NCBI GenBank assembly: GCA_030041375.1 | Contig: JASHOA010000077.1 | Span: 1 to 64,000 of the forward strand | DNA length: 64,000 nucleotides | Direction of reading: 5' to 3' | Source of the DNA: Acetobacteraceae bacterium | GTDB taxonomy: Bacteria > Pseudomonadota > Alphaproteobacteria > Acetobacterales > Acetobacteraceae | Part shown: positions 6,852 to 16,412 of the stretch, piece after piece | Layout: each line of letters starts with the position of its first letter | How positions within the stretch are numbered: position 1 is the stretch's first letter | Position numbers and translations under genes: made by a program | The notes under the pieces: generated by a model | What the model saw: only the letters and a program-made list of their open reading frames with translations | Database searches by the model: none | What the model was told of the DNA's origin: nothing

Positions 6852-9824
6852 TCAGCCGCGGGCAAGCGGATTAAGGTTAAGGTTCAGGAGCGCGTTATTG
6901 ATGGCGCTCGGGGAAAGGCCAAGCGGCAGCAACCAGCCCCGACCTGTCGCCCGGATACGGGCTGCCTGAGCCCCCAGATCGAATGCCGCCACCGCCAGCC
7001 CGGCCCGCCACGCCTCGGAAAGCGTGAAGCACCAGGTTTCGGGCCAGACTGACGGCAGAAAGGCGAAGTCGGGCCTCTCCCGCGCGATCAGCTTCGGCAG
7101 TTCGCGTTCTTGGTAAGGGCCGGTCACGAACACCCGTCCCGTATCCAAAAGGCGCCGATCGTCGCGCGAATAGCCGAACAGAACGAACCGCATCTCGAGC
7201 TTCCGCCATGCCGCGTCCCGCGCTAAAGCCAGTAACACCTCGTATCCCTTGGCGTTGCCGATTGCCCCGATCACCGCAGCGGTGCGCGGCTGGCCAAATG
7301 GACGCGGCGTCGTGGAAGGAAGCGCTGAGTCATCCTCCCACGGCTCCACAGTGATCCGAAGCTCCGGGAAATGCCGCTGCGTGCGAAAGGCCGTATCCGC
7401 CGAGGGCGCAACGACACGCCTTGCCGCCCTGAGTTCCGAATCCGAACGCATGACGAGTTCGGCAGGCACAATCTCTTCCTCGATCTCGCTGCCGGCATCC
7501 GCCACACAGGCGGCGCAGACCTCGAGCGCAGGCTCCCCGCAATAGCATTGCTCGCGTCCAACCAGGGCGATCCGGCCACAGAACGAAGCATAGTCGTGCA
7601 ACCAGATGTCGTAAGGAATGCGAAGCCGCTGGCAGAGTTCGAGGATGGCATGGTCGTGCCCCACCAGATGGTGCACTTCGCAGTACCTCGGCCGCTCCGC
7701 CCTGAGGAGTCGGCTAAGTACTCCAAGCTCCACTGGGATTGCGTACCGAAGATTGGGGAGCGTCTCTCCTCCCACCTCTGCCACCAGCGCCTGGCGGCTC
7801 GCACCTTCTCCCTTGACCGGGCTGAGCAGGATCGGCCTTTCTCCCGCCGCACGGAGCGCCGCCGCACGCGCCTCCACCATCTTTTCCACGCCACCGCCGC
7901 GGGCGTGGCTGATGAGCAGTACCGCGCTCCCCTGCCGACCTTTCGCGAACATTGCCGCATCCAGCCGCCGGCGGAACGGAAACAACGGATCGGCCTTTCC
8001 ATGCGCGGCGATCAGATCGTCGTACCCGGGATGCAGCCAGTTCAGGATACGGCGATTTCGTCGCCAGAGCGCCGGCCCGGATGCACCGAAGGACGTTCCG
8101 CCAAGATGCATCACGAAGACGCCCGGCGCCGCCACGTGCCGCCAGCCGAGATGCCGCGCGCGCATGCAAAAATCGCTCTCCTCGCCATAGCCCTGTGCAA
8201 ACAGGTCTTCGCGGAAGAGCCCGACCTCTTCAAGGCAGGCACGCCGGAGATAGAGGCAGAACCCGACCCCGACCGGAATTTCTGCTGTCTGCCCACGGTG
8301 CAAGCGCGCCGCCTCTTTTGCCAACCTGTCCGTCTCCTCCTCGTCGGGTACCGGATTACTCTTCCCCGGCGCCGGGTAGCTCAGGATCGCTGCATCGTTG
8401 GAGAGGGGAGTCGCGGTGCCAATGTCGGTGGCGGACAGCACGGCCGCCTGCAAGCCCGAAATCCAGCCTGCCGAGACCCGGGTATCGCTGTTCAGCAGCA
8501 CGATGTCCGCTGCTGCCCTTGCGGCGCGGATGCCGGCATTGCAGGCAGCGGGAAAGCCACCTGCACGGATCCGACGGATCAGGTGGATTCCATTCTCCGC
8601 CGCCATCTCAGCCAGTTTGTGCGAGAGTTCCGGCTCTGGCGAAGCGTCATCGACGACGATGATTCTCCCGTTCGCAGGCAGGTGGCGCAGCAGGGACTCG
8701 AGACAGGCCATCACGGCAGCCATTCCGACATGCACCGCTACCACGATATCAACCGGGCCAGCCGGGCCCGCTGCACGCCGCTTGCGCGCGGGCGTGGCTG
8801 CTGCAGGCATGCCCGCCACATCGAGAGCCACCGGCTCTGAACTGACCCTCTGCTTCCGTGCGTGCGCCGGCAGCCCTTTCGCTATCGCTCGCGCGAGCGC
8901 CGCCGCACCAGCGGCCGCAAGTCCGGGATCGAGCGGACTGCCGGCGAGCTCACGGCCGTCCCGATCCCGCACCGAGATCGCCCCCCTGAAGCCCGTCAAC
9001 CGCTCTCGCGGAACGCCGAAGCTGCGCGGTCTCGCAAGCGGTGCAGCACCCGCCAGGCGCAGCCCCTCCTCTTTCGCCTGGATTTTGAACGCCGGCTTGC
9101 CCGCACGCGCGGGCCCGATCCCAAGCACCGGTTCTCTTTCCGGCTCGCCCGGATGCCACGCCCAGCCGGAAAGACCGCCGTCGCGGCATTCGACAAAGCC
9201 CTCGGTCCGACGAATCGCCGCAATGCGGATCGGGCTGCCAAGCAACTCTTGCCCGCCGGCGCTGACCGAAAGCTTTCTCGACCGCTCCCAGCCCGACGGC
9301 AGGCGACGCTGCACCAAGGGCCGCCCATCCAACGTCACTGTTACCCGGCGCAGACCTTCCGGCCCGACGAGCAGAATCCCGCCCCCCGTGAGGGCACACC
9401 AGCCCGACCTGCCGGCATTCACGGCAATCCTCCGCAATACCTCCGAACCCACTGCCTCAGTGCGGCTCCAGGCATGCCTCGAAAGAGCACCACCGAGCGC
9501 CTCAGCCGCGGCTTGCTTGTTCCCGGCGCGCTGATATGCCACGGCAAGTGCAAGCCACGCGGCCTTCATGTCATGTCGCTGCGTCACCTCCCCAAGCAGC
9601 GTAATCGCCGCCGTGTCTCCCGCGCTCAGCAGCGCCAGGGCAAGCGAAAGCGTGATCCGATCCTGCTGCGGAGCCAGCCGGTGCGCACGATCGAACCACC
9701 GCAGGGCACCTGCCTCATCCCCTGTCGCCCGCGCCGCCTCGCCCTGTTCCCACGCGAAAAGCGCTGCCGCAGCCTGGGCTGCTTCAGGGTTGGTCGGCCC
9801 TTTGCCTGCTTTGGACTCGGGCAT
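6852..9824 (-). CDS. Large TPR / GT2 / GT4 glycosyltransferase (990 aa)
   Basis: Several modules are visible. Residues about 15-120 form TPR-like helices (LRWFDRAHRLAPQQD). About 140-300 is a beta-rich region with a GGLSGWAWHPGEPE motif. About 357-600 is a GT2 domain with DIVVAVHVG, VVDDASPE (acidic pair near 392) and the LLNSDTRVSAGW nucleotide-sugar motif, then YGEESDFCMRARHLGW. About 640-990 is a second, GT-B type domain beginning VLLISHARGGGVEKMVEARA, with GPYQERELPKLI and PETWCFTLSEAW near the end. The protein could add two sugars in succession. It heads a minus-strand set with the 341-residue protein and the GT4. No export signal is seen, so it is probably cytosolic or membrane-associated. 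Confidence 0.85.
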   Translation of the reverse strand: MPESKAGKGPTNPEAAQAAAALFAWEQGEAARATGDEAGALRWFDRAHRLAPQQDRITLSLALALLSAGDTAAITLLGEVTQRHDMKAAWLALAVAYQRAGNKQAAAEALGGALSRHAWSRTEAVGSEVLRRIAVNAGRSGWCALTGGGILLVGPEGLRRVTVTLDGRPLVQRRLPSGWERSRKLSVSAGGQELLGSPIRIAAIRRTEGFVECRDGGLSGWAWHPGEPEREPVLGIGPARAGKPAFKIQAKEEGLRLAGAAPLARPRSFGVPRERLTGFRGAISVRDRDGRELAGSPLDPGLAAAGAAALARAIAKGLPAHARKQRVSSEPVALDVAGMPAAATPARKRRAAGPAGPVDIVVAVHVGMAAVMACLESLLRHLPANGRIIVVDDASPEPELSHKLAEMAAENGIHLIRRIRAGGFPAACNAGIRAARAAADIVLLNSDTRVSAGWISGLQAAVLSATDIGTATPLSNDAAILSYPAPGKSNPVPDEEETDRLAKEAARLHRGQTAEIPVGVGFCLYLRRACLEEVGLFREDLFAQGYGEESDFCMRARHLGWRHVAAPGVFVMHLGGTSFGASGPALWRRNRRILNWLHPGYDDLIAAHGKADPLFPFRRRLDAAMFAKGRQGSAVLLISHARGGGVEKMVEARAAALRAAGERPILLSPVKGEGASRQALVAEVGGETLPNLRYAIPVELGVLSRLLRAERPRYCEVHHLVGHDHAILELCQRLRIPYDIWLHDYASFCGRIALVGREQCYCGEPALEVCAACVADAGSEIEEEIVPAELVMRSDSELRAARRVVAPSADTAFRTQRHFPELRITVEPWEDDSALPSTTPRPFGQPRTAAVIGAIGNAKGYEVLLALARDAAWRKLEMRFVLFGYSRDDRRLLDTGRVFVTGPYQERELPKLIARERPDFAFLPSVWPETWCFTLSEAWRAGLAVAAFDLGAQAARIRATGRGWLLPLGLSPSAINNALLNLNLNPLARG

Positions 9825-9925
9825 CGCGGCGGTATTTTGCCACAGACGAAAACGGGTCGCGCCACCGCGCTCTGGTCACCCTGCTGCTTCCTGGCAGACA
9901 AACCACTCTCCAAGACCGGCCTTCG

Positions 9926-11062
9926 ATGACACTTTCCTTTAAGCTCGTTGCCACCGACGGCATCGCCCGCGCCGGCCTCCTGGAGACTGCTCATGGTGCC
10001 GTCCGCACGCCCGCCTTCATGCCCGTCGGCACGCAAGCAAGCGTCAAGGGCATGACCCAGCCCGCGCTCCGCGCCGCCGGGGCGGAGATGATCCTCGCCA
10101 ACGCCTATCACCTCATGTTGCGCCCGGGCGCCGAACGAATCGCCGCGCTTGGCGGATTGCATCAATTCATGAACTGGCCCGGCCCGATCCTCACCGACTC
10201 CGGCGGCTTCCAGGTCATGTCACTCGGGAAGCTGAGGAAGATCTCGGAAGCAGGCGTGCTGTTCCGATCCCACATCGACGGCACCCGTCACCAGCTGACT
10301 CCTGAGCGCGCCGTGGAGATCCAGCATCTTCTCGATGCCACCATCACCATGGTGCTCGACGAGTGCACCGAGTTCCCGGCCACCGACGAAGCCGCCGGCC
10401 TGTCGATGGAGCTTTCCATGCGGTGGGCCGCACGCGCCAAAGCCGCCTACATGCCACGCCACGGCTACGGGCTGTTCGGGATCGTCCAGGGCAGCGTCTA
10501 CCCCGCTCTTCGCCGCCAGTCCGCCGCAACGCTCGCCGCCCTCGGCTTCGACGGCTACGCCATCGGCGGTCTTGCCGTCGGCGAAGGCCAGAAGTGCATG
10601 CTCGAAATGCTCGATACAACCCTGCCAGCGCTGCCGCCCGACCGTCCACGCTATCTGATGGGCGTCGGCACGCCACACGATATCCTCGAGGCTGTCTCGC
10701 GCGGCGTCGATCTCTTCGATTGCGTCATCCCCACCCGTGCCGGCCGCACCGCCCGCGCTTTCACCTCCCGCGGCGTCTTCAACCTCCGCAACGCTCGCTT
10801 CGCCGCGGATCCGCGCCCCCTGGATGCTGCCTGCACCTGCCCCGCCTGCGTCAGCCACGCCCGCGCCTACCTGCATCACCTGTTCAAGTCCGGCGAGATG
10901 CTCGGCGCGATCCTCCTCACCTGGCACAACGTGCACTACTATCAGGACCTGTGTCGGGACCTCCGCGCGGCAATCCTCGCCGGTGAGCTTCCCGCCCACG
11001 CCGCGACGCTGCGGGCGGGCTGGCAAGCCGGAGAGCCAGACGCGAACTGCAAGGGCGCGTAA
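9926..11062 (+). CDS. tgt: tRNA-guanine transglycosylase
   Basis: Tgt replaces guanine-34 of GUN-anticodon tRNAs (Asp, Asn, His, Tyr) with the queuosine precursor preQ1. The 378-residue length is normal for bacterial enzymes. Visible signatures are [29 protein letters not shown], the active-site block [12 protein letters not shown] (Asp 91), [26 protein letters not shown], the nucleophile region [15 protein letters not shown], and the zinc site CTCPAC with a distal His in [10 protein letters not shown]. The stop overlaps the queF start by one base (TAATG). The gene diverges from the large glycosyltransferase across 101 bases, which should hold both promoters. Confidence 0.97.
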   Translation: MTLSFKLVATDGIARAGLLETAHGAVRTPAFMPVGTQASVKGMTQPALRAAGAEMILANAYHLMLRPGAERIAALGGLHQFMNWPGPILTDSGGFQVMSLGKLRKISEAGVLFRSHIDGTRHQLTPERAVEIQHLLDATITMVLDECTEFPATDEAAGLSMELSMRWAARAKAAYMPRHGYGLFGIVQGSVYPALRRQSAATLAALGFDGYAIGGLAVGEGQKCMLEMLDTTLPALPPDRPRYLMGVGTPHDILEAVSRGVDLFDCVIPTRAGRTARAFTSRGVFNLRNARFAADPRPLDAACTCPACVSHARAYLHHLFKSGEMLGAILLTWHNVHYYQDLCRDLRAAILAGELPAHAATLRAGWQAGEPDANCKGA

Positions 11063-11511
11063 TGGACGAACCCAGCCTGCTCGGCCGCCCCGTACCGTTG
11101 CCTCCAAACCCGGACGCGGCCATCCTCGAGCGCGTCCCGAACCCGGATCGGGCCGCCGATTACGTCGTCCGTTTCACCTGCCCCGAATTCACCGCGCTCT
11201 GCCCGATTACCGGCCAGCCCGATTTCGCCCACATCGTCATCGATTACGTGCCGGACGAGTGGCTCCTGGAAAGCAAATCGCTGAAGCTGTTCCTTGCGAG
11301 TTTCCGTAACTACGGCGCCTTTCACGAGGCCTGCACGATGCTGATCGCACGCCGCGTCAGAGCGGCCATCTCCCCACGCTGGCTCCGCATTGGCGGCTAC
11401 TGGTTTCCGCGCGGCGGCATCCCGATCGATGTCTTCTGGCAGACCGGCGAGCCGCCCGCCGGCCTCTACCTGCCGCCGCAATCGGCCCCGCCCTATCGTG
11501 GCCGCTTCTGA
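11062..11511 (+). CDS. queF: NADPH-dependent 7-cyano-7-deazaguanine reductase (QueF, short type)
   Basis: QueF reduces the nitrile of preQ0 to the amine preQ1, the substrate of Tgt. At 149 residues this is the short, unimodular type. The nucleophilic Cys (47) sits in [20 protein letters not shown], followed by the general acid Asp (54). The QueF motif is ESKSLK at 70-75, and [15 protein letters not shown] completes the signature. It lies between tgt and queG with translational overlap on both sides, so preQ0 reduction, tRNA insertion and the final epoxide reduction are encoded as one unit. preQ0 synthesis genes are not in the window. Confidence 0.96.
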   Translation: MDEPSLLGRPVPLPPNPDAAILERVPNPDRAADYVVRFTCPEFTALCPITGQPDFAHIVIDYVPDEWLLESKSLKLFLASFRNYGAFHEACTMLIARRVRAAISPRWLRIGGYWFPRGGIPIDVFWQTGEPPAGLYLPPQSAPPYRGRF

Positions 11512-12568
11512 CCACGCCGCAACGCGCGAATCGGACGCCCGGAAGCAGGCCATCGTTGGCCACGCCCGGTCACTCGGCTTCGACGAGGTAGGGTTCGCTG
11601 CCGCTGAACTCAGTGCGAGGCACCGCGCCGGGCTGCGAAACTTCCTTGCCGCTGGCTCCCATGGCGAGATGGCTTGGCTCGCCCGCCACGAGGATCGTCG
11701 CTCCGAGCCCCGCGCACTCTGGCGCGAGGTGCGCACGGTGATCGCCGTCGGCCTCTCCTACGCCCCGCCAGACAACCCGCTGGCAACGCTGGCCCGCCCC
11801 GATCGTGGCAGCATTTCCGTTTATGCACGCGGTCGCGACTACCACGACGTGCTGAAGGGCAAGCTCAAGAATCTCGCCTCCTTCATCGCCGTCCGCTTTG
11901 CGGCCGAAGTCAAAGTCTTTGTCGATACCGCTCCGGTGATGGAGAAGCCGCTTGCCGAGCAAGCCGGCCTCGGCTGGCAGGGCAAGCATACCAATCTTGT
12001 CTCTCGCCGCCACGGCTCCTGGCTCTTCCTCGGCGAGATCTATACGACGCTTGCCCTGGCGGCGGATCCGCCACACGCCGACCGCTGCGGCACTTGTCAC
12101 CGCTGCCTCGACGCCTGCCCGACCCGCGCTTTCCCCACTCCCTACAAGCTCGACGCCCGCCGCTGCATCTCCTATCTCACCATCGAGCATCCGGGGCCGA
12201 TCCCCGAGGAATTCCGCCCCCTGATCGGCAACCGCATCTTCGGGTGTGACGACTGCCTCGCCGTCTGCCCGTGGAATCGTTTCGCGGCCGCCGGCCGCGA
12301 AGCAAAGCTCGCGGCCCGCGACGATCTTGCCGCCCCTCCTCTTGCCGCCCTCGCTCAGCTCGACGATGCAGGCTTCCGCAGGCGCTTCTCGGCCTCGCCT
12401 GTCAAACGAATCGGCCGCGCTCGCTTTCTGCGCAACGTCCTGATCGCGATCGGCAATTCGGCAAATTGCGCCCTCGCTTCAGCGGCGCGCCCGCTGCTTT
12501 CCGACCCTGATCCGATCATCTCCGATGCTGCCCGTTGGGCCCTCGAACGGCTCGCTGCCGTCGCCTGA
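11498..12568 (+). CDS. queG: Epoxyqueuosine reductase
   Basis: QueG is a cobalamin- and Fe-S-dependent reductase that turns epoxyqueuosine in tRNA into queuosine. Two iron-sulfur ligand sets are visible: [16 protein letters not shown] and [11 protein letters not shown]. The catalytic-domain segment [19 protein letters not shown] carries the conserved Asp, and the C-terminal HEAT-like part ([12 protein letters not shown]) fits the family. The best start is the GTG at 11498, inside the end of queF, giving 356 residues; an upstream ATG would read through queF with a non-family sequence. No strong ribosome binding site precedes it, so translational coupling to queF is likely. Confidence 0.94.
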   Translation: MAASDHAATRESDARKQAIVGHARSLGFDEVGFAAAELSARHRAGLRNFLAAGSHGEMAWLARHEDRRSEPRALWREVRTVIAVGLSYAPPDNPLATLARPDRGSISVYARGRDYHDVLKGKLKNLASFIAVRFAAEVKVFVDTAPVMEKPLAEQAGLGWQGKHTNLVSRRHGSWLFLGEIYTTLALAADPPHADRCGTCHRCLDACPTRAFPTPYKLDARRCISYLTIEHPGPIPEEFRPLIGNRIFGCDDCLAVCPWNRFAAAGREAKLAARDDLAAPPLAALAQLDDAGFRRRFSASPVKRIGRARFLRNVLIAIGNSANCALASAARPLLSDPDPIISDAARWALERLAAVA

Positions 12569-12783
12569 TGCTCGAAAAGCGAAGTTTCACCCTTTCCGGT
12601 CACCGCACCAGCGTCGCCCTCGAGCCGGAATTCTGGTCGGCGCTGACGGCGATCGCCAAAAGAGGTGGCGGCACGCTCGCCCGACTGATCGCCGAAACGG
12701 ACTCTCTCCGTCCGTCGGGCCGCCCGCTTGCCTCCGCGCTTCGCGTGCGCGCGCTCCAAGAACGTCCGGACACAAATTGTTGA
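12568..12783 (+). CDS. Small ribbon-helix-helix protein (71 aa)
   Basis: The ATG overlaps the queG stop (TGATG). The 71-residue product begins LEKRSFTLSGHRTSVALEP, the signature of the alphaproteobacterial ribbon-helix-helix family: a short beta strand followed by two helices (EFWSALTAIAKR and LARLIAETDS). Such proteins normally bind DNA as dimers. It is probably translated with queG, but nothing shows that it regulates queuosine genes; related proteins sit in varied contexts. The C-terminal 20 residues are basic and poorly ordered. Confidence 0.75.
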   Translation: MLEKRSFTLSGHRTSVALEPEFWSALTAIAKRGGGTLARLIAETDSLRPSGRPLASALRVRALQERPDTNC

Positions 12784-12869
12784 AGTCCCCTGCGGCGTTA
12801 ATTTTTGTGCAAGAAAATACGCGCCAGACTCCTCCATCCGCCGGAAAATGCCGGTAGAAGCGAGGAAAA

Positions 12870-13040
12870 ATGGTGACCCCTCCCAGCCCCGATCTCGCCC
12901 CCGCCGATCGCTTCAGCGCCCTCGTGCTGATCGACCGTCTCATTGCTCTTGCAGAACAAGCGGACCGCGCCGGCATGGAAAACGCCGCTGGCCGCCTGGT
13001 TCGCCTGGCCTACACGGTTTGCGACGAAGCTCCGAACTGA
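12870..13040 (+). CDS. Small helical protein (56 aa)
   Basis: A short gene with a good ribosome binding site (AGCGAGG) a few bases upstream of ATG 12870. The product begins MVTPPSPDLAPADRFSALV and continues as an amphipathic helical repeat (LIDRLIALAEQADRAGME, then GRLVRLAYTVCDE). I recall similar unannotated proteins of about 60 residues in alphaproteobacteria, but no function. It follows the ribbon-helix-helix gene by 86 bases on the same strand. Codon use matches neighbouring genes, which supports it being real. Confidence 0.6.
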   Translation: MVTPPSPDLAPADRFSALVLIDRLIALAEQADRAGMENAAGRLVRLAYTVCDEAPN

Positions 13041-13150
13041 CTTGTTCCTCTCCGAAGCGTGGTTCAGCGCCGCTTCGCGCGCGCATCCTGCATCGCCCAG
13101 TGCCAACTTTCGCTCATGCGTGACTCACTCATATGACCTCGAAACACCTC

Positions 13151-13169
13151 ACCCTCTCTGGGAGAGGGT
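13151..13169. terminator. Short perfect hairpin between convergent genes
   Basis: ACCCTCTC and GAGAGGGT flank a three-base loop: an 8-bp stem at the 3' end of the queuosine set, facing the AsmA-like gene from the other strand. There is no T run, so it may be a bidirectional RNA end or one copy of the CCCTCTC-type dispersed palindromes common in high-GC proteobacteria. Confidence 0.45.
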
Positions 13170-13222
13170 CGCGTTCGGCACAGGGTGATGGTCGCTGCCT
13201 GATCCAACCGCGATCCGTGGTC

Positions 13223-16144
13223 CTATTGCTGTTTTGATGACCGACCGTTCCACTGCAACGCGGCGCTGATCTCCTCGACCCGTTTCGGCTCAGCCATCGG
13301 GCCGCCTAGTCTCAGCAGAAGTTCCGGTGCCCCGGCGAGCGCGGGTCGGATCGCGAATCTCAGCGCTTCGCTTCGCGCCGGCAGATCGAGCGTGCCTTCA
13401 GCCTCGATCACCCCTTCTTTCCCGACCATCCGCGCGTGCTCCAACCTGAACCGACCCGCACTGCCGTGGGCAGTGAGATCGAGCCGGCTGAACCGAGTTC
13501 GTCCGCCCGCCAACGCCTTGTCGAGCGCCGCCGCCAATGCCTCCGCATTATTCCCCTCGGCCGCCAACGCCGACTGCACCCCGGCGAGGCTCAGCCCGGA
13601 AATCACCCCGTCCCGTAATGTAAGGCCGACAGTGCCGCCGAGCGTCGCGAGCAGCGCCGCCGGGCCGTAGCCCTCTGCCGAGAGGGCCGCCCGGCCGTCC
13701 AGTGTTCCGGACTGAAGGTCGGGCACCCCTGCTGTCAGGCCTCCTTCCAGCCTGACCCCGGAGAACGCTGCACCAAGACGAAATTGCGGTGGGCCGCTGC
13801 CGGCAGCCACCCGCAGCACCGCCGCCAGCGCCCCCCCGCCGGGCATGTTCCCATTGACATTCAACACGGCGTCGGGCCCGACGACCTTGACCCCGCCCGC
13901 AACGCCTTCCAGCACCACCCGCTGCCCCACCATCACCCGATCGGCGGAGAGGCCAACCGTCGCCTTCTCCCCTCCAATCAAGCCCGTGAGCAACGCCACT
14001 GCAGTGGACCCTGGCATCGGAAGCGGCCAACTGCTCACGTGCACGTTGCCGGTGATCTCCGAGTCTCCCAGGATCTCCAGGTTGCCGCTTGCGTGGAGCC
14101 CCCCCGCAATCAGCCGGAACTGCCGCAAAGACCAATTCCGCTCTCCGCCCGCCGCTTCTCCGATCAAGGACAGAGACCCCGGGCCAAGCCAGGCCACCGG
14201 ATTGGCGAGCCCGATCGCGGCGATCAATTCCGCCGCGCCAGGGTGGCGAAGGCTCATCGGCCCCTGCCAGGTTCCGCTATCAAGATCAACGACCGGATCG
14301 GCAGTCAGGCGGAGATCCCCGAGATTCGCCTCGATCGCCATCCGCAGCCCCCGGGGCGGGCCTGCTGCCGTCGCATTGAGCGAAAACCCTGCCTGCCAGC
14401 GCCCGATCGCCACTTTGAATGGCACCGGCAAGTGCCTGACCAGCGTGGCCGGCCCAGGGGCGGTCAGGGCCAGTCGACCTTCCGTGACCTCACCTCCTTT
14501 TCCGATCGTTCCTGATGCGATCGCGTGCACTCCGTCGACCGTGGCATCGAGCCGCCTCAGGATCACCTGCCCAGGCTCCGCCGCGGCATCGAGCGAAAGC
14601 CCGCCGATCGTCATTCTGCCGAGCGCCGCCGTCCGCGCACTCAGCCGGAGCTCGATTGACATTCCCGTGAACAAAGCTGGCAATTTGGCGAGTGCGAAGA
14701 ACCGGTGGGGCGGGACTTGTCGCAACCCGGTCGGCAGCCAGGGATCGAGATTGAACCGGTCGAGCTGAAGTCCCGCACTGATCGCCGGTCTCCCGCCAAG
14801 TCCCAGTGAAAGGCTCCCCGTGATCTTGCTGTCATCGACCGTCCCGACGAGATCGCTGAGCGCGAACGCGTTCTCTCCAACCACCAGCCGCCCGCTGATG
14901 GCGGCCTCGCCCAACACTCCAGCGGGCAGCGGTGGCAGCACGCCCGGCGCAGCGTCGTCCAGCCAATGCACAGTGCCGAGCAGAGAGGGAGCAGCAAGGT
15001 GAGCCGTGCCGTCGAACTGCCACCCCGCTGATGCGTCGCCTGCGCGCATGATCCGCCCCTCGGCCGCCAACGCTGCATTCCCTGGCAGGATGGCGCGGAA
15101 GGAGCCGACATCGGCGCCCCCCGGGCCCAACACCATGGCCAGGCTCAAATGCCGCAGAAGCCCGCGCGCCAGCGTGGCGCGCGGCGCGCTCAAGCTGAGG
15201 CCGACCGGCAGTCGGCTTTCTCCGCCCCGGCGCAGCGCGCCAAGCCAGGGATCAAGCGGAACCGTCTGCTCGCTCGTCAGCGCCAGATCGAGTCTTGCAT
15301 TGGGTTCGAACGTGAGCCTGCCGTCGCCGTGCGCGCTGACCGCGCCGAGCGTCACCGCCAGCCCTGAGAGCCGTACCGCAGCGCGCTCGAAGGTGAAGCT
15401 GCCATCGGCATGAAACGGTAGCGCCGGCGCCGCGACCAGCTCCGAAAGTCTCGGCCCGTCAAGCGCGAGATGACCGGCAATCCCACCTTCCGGGCTGAGT
15501 TGCCCGCTGACTTTTGCCGCCGTCCCTGAAACCTCACCCCCACCCTGCAAACTTGCCTCGAGCGGCGTGCTGCCGTCCGCTTGCGGCTTGCCGAGCATGA
15601 GTGAGAGATTCCAGGTGGTCGGACCCTCCGCAGCACTGCCAATCAGCGTCACCGTCGCATCGCCCTGCCCGGCCACGAGCGTCGCGTCGACATTCGTGAG
15701 CACGACGCCGCCAGCCTCGATTCGACCGTCCTGGACTCGTGCCGAAAGCTCTGTCGGCCACGGCGGCGCAGCCAGCGCACCGTCGCGCCATGGCGGCCAA
15801 GGCAGATGAAAATCCGGCCGCTGCAGGGTGAGCGACCGCGCGTCCACCCGCCCTGTCAAAAGCGGCAGGAGTGCCACTCCGAGCCGGAGCTCTCGAACCG
15901 TTATCCGCGCTCCGCCGCCACCGCCTACACTCACGCGCGAGGCAGTCAGCACCGGCTCCGGCAGCAGCGAAAGCGCAACGGGGCCGGCGATGGAGACCGG
16001 CCGCCCGAGTGCCTCCCCGGCCAGCGCCTCCAGAGTGCCCCGGTAACGGGTCCAGTCCGTGACATTGGGAAGCATCGCGGCCACGGCGACCACAATCGCG
16101 ATGACCACCGCGACCAGCAGCAACACGAGCCGCGCACGCCGCAT
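13223..16144 (-). CDS. AsmA family protein (973 aa)
   Basis: A large AsmA-like envelope protein. One membrane anchor lies at about residues 5-24 (VLLLVAVVIAIVVAVAA). The family N-terminus follows: LPNVTDWTRYRGTLEALAGE, LGRPVSIAGPVALSLLPEP, then long beta-strand-rich, Gly/Leu-rich repeats and a C-terminal AsmA region (SAEGYGPAALLATLGGTVGL, GVISGLSLAGVQSALA). AsmA-like proteins are periplasmic, inner-membrane-anchored and are thought to bridge the envelope and move phospholipids to the outer membrane. Single gene; it diverges from the TerB/J-domain gene across about 270 bases. Confidence 0.9.
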   Translation of the reverse strand: MRRARLVLLLVAVVIAIVVAVAAMLPNVTDWTRYRGTLEALAGEALGRPVSIAGPVALSLLPEPVLTASRVSVGGGGGARITVRELRLGVALLPLLTGRVDARSLTLQRPDFHLPWPPWRDGALAAPPWPTELSARVQDGRIEAGGVVLTNVDATLVAGQGDATVTLIGSAAEGPTTWNLSLMLGKPQADGSTPLEASLQGGGEVSGTAAKVSGQLSPEGGIAGHLALDGPRLSELVAAPALPFHADGSFTFERAAVRLSGLAVTLGAVSAHGDGRLTFEPNARLDLALTSEQTVPLDPWLGALRRGGESRLPVGLSLSAPRATLARGLLRHLSLAMVLGPGGADVGSFRAILPGNAALAAEGRIMRAGDASAGWQFDGTAHLAAPSLLGTVHWLDDAAPGVLPPLPAGVLGEAAISGRLVVGENAFALSDLVGTVDDSKITGSLSLGLGGRPAISAGLQLDRFNLDPWLPTGLRQVPPHRFFALAKLPALFTGMSIELRLSARTAALGRMTIGGLSLDAAAEPGQVILRRLDATVDGVHAIASGTIGKGGEVTEGRLALTAPGPATLVRHLPVPFKVAIGRWQAGFSLNATAAGPPRGLRMAIEANLGDLRLTADPVVDLDSGTWQGPMSLRHPGAAELIAAIGLANPVAWLGPGSLSLIGEAAGGERNWSLRQFRLIAGGLHASGNLEILGDSEITGNVHVSSWPLPMPGSTAVALLTGLIGGEKATVGLSADRVMVGQRVVLEGVAGGVKVVGPDAVLNVNGNMPGGGALAAVLRVAAGSGPPQFRLGAAFSGVRLEGGLTAGVPDLQSGTLDGRAALSAEGYGPAALLATLGGTVGLTLRDGVISGLSLAGVQSALAAEGNNAEALAAALDKALAGGRTRFSRLDLTAHGSAGRFRLEHARMVGKEGVIEAEGTLDLPARSEALRFAIRPALAGAPELLLRLGGPMAEPKRVEEISAALQWNGRSSKQQ

Positions 16145-16412
16145 CGCCTCAGCGCCTGCCGCTCATATGCGCGAGACACCAGCCGGTGCCGAGCTGCCCG
16201 TCATCGCTTGCTTCGCCTCCAGGATCGGCACCGGAAAATGCAGACCCCGAAGGCTGCCAGCAAGGCCGGTATGCGAACAACGACCACGTGGCAACCCTCG
16301 ATGAGGGATGCAGCGAGCCACCCGCGGAGAGCACCATCTTTCCCTGGAGCGGCCGGCATATCGGCCGCACCTGAAAACTGATAGGACGGCCTCCTTGGCG
16401 AGCGAAGACGAG

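Noticed and set aside
13151-13169. CRISPR or REP array starting with the ACCCTCTC palindrome
   Set aside because: Only one copy is seen here; there is no repeat-spacer structure.
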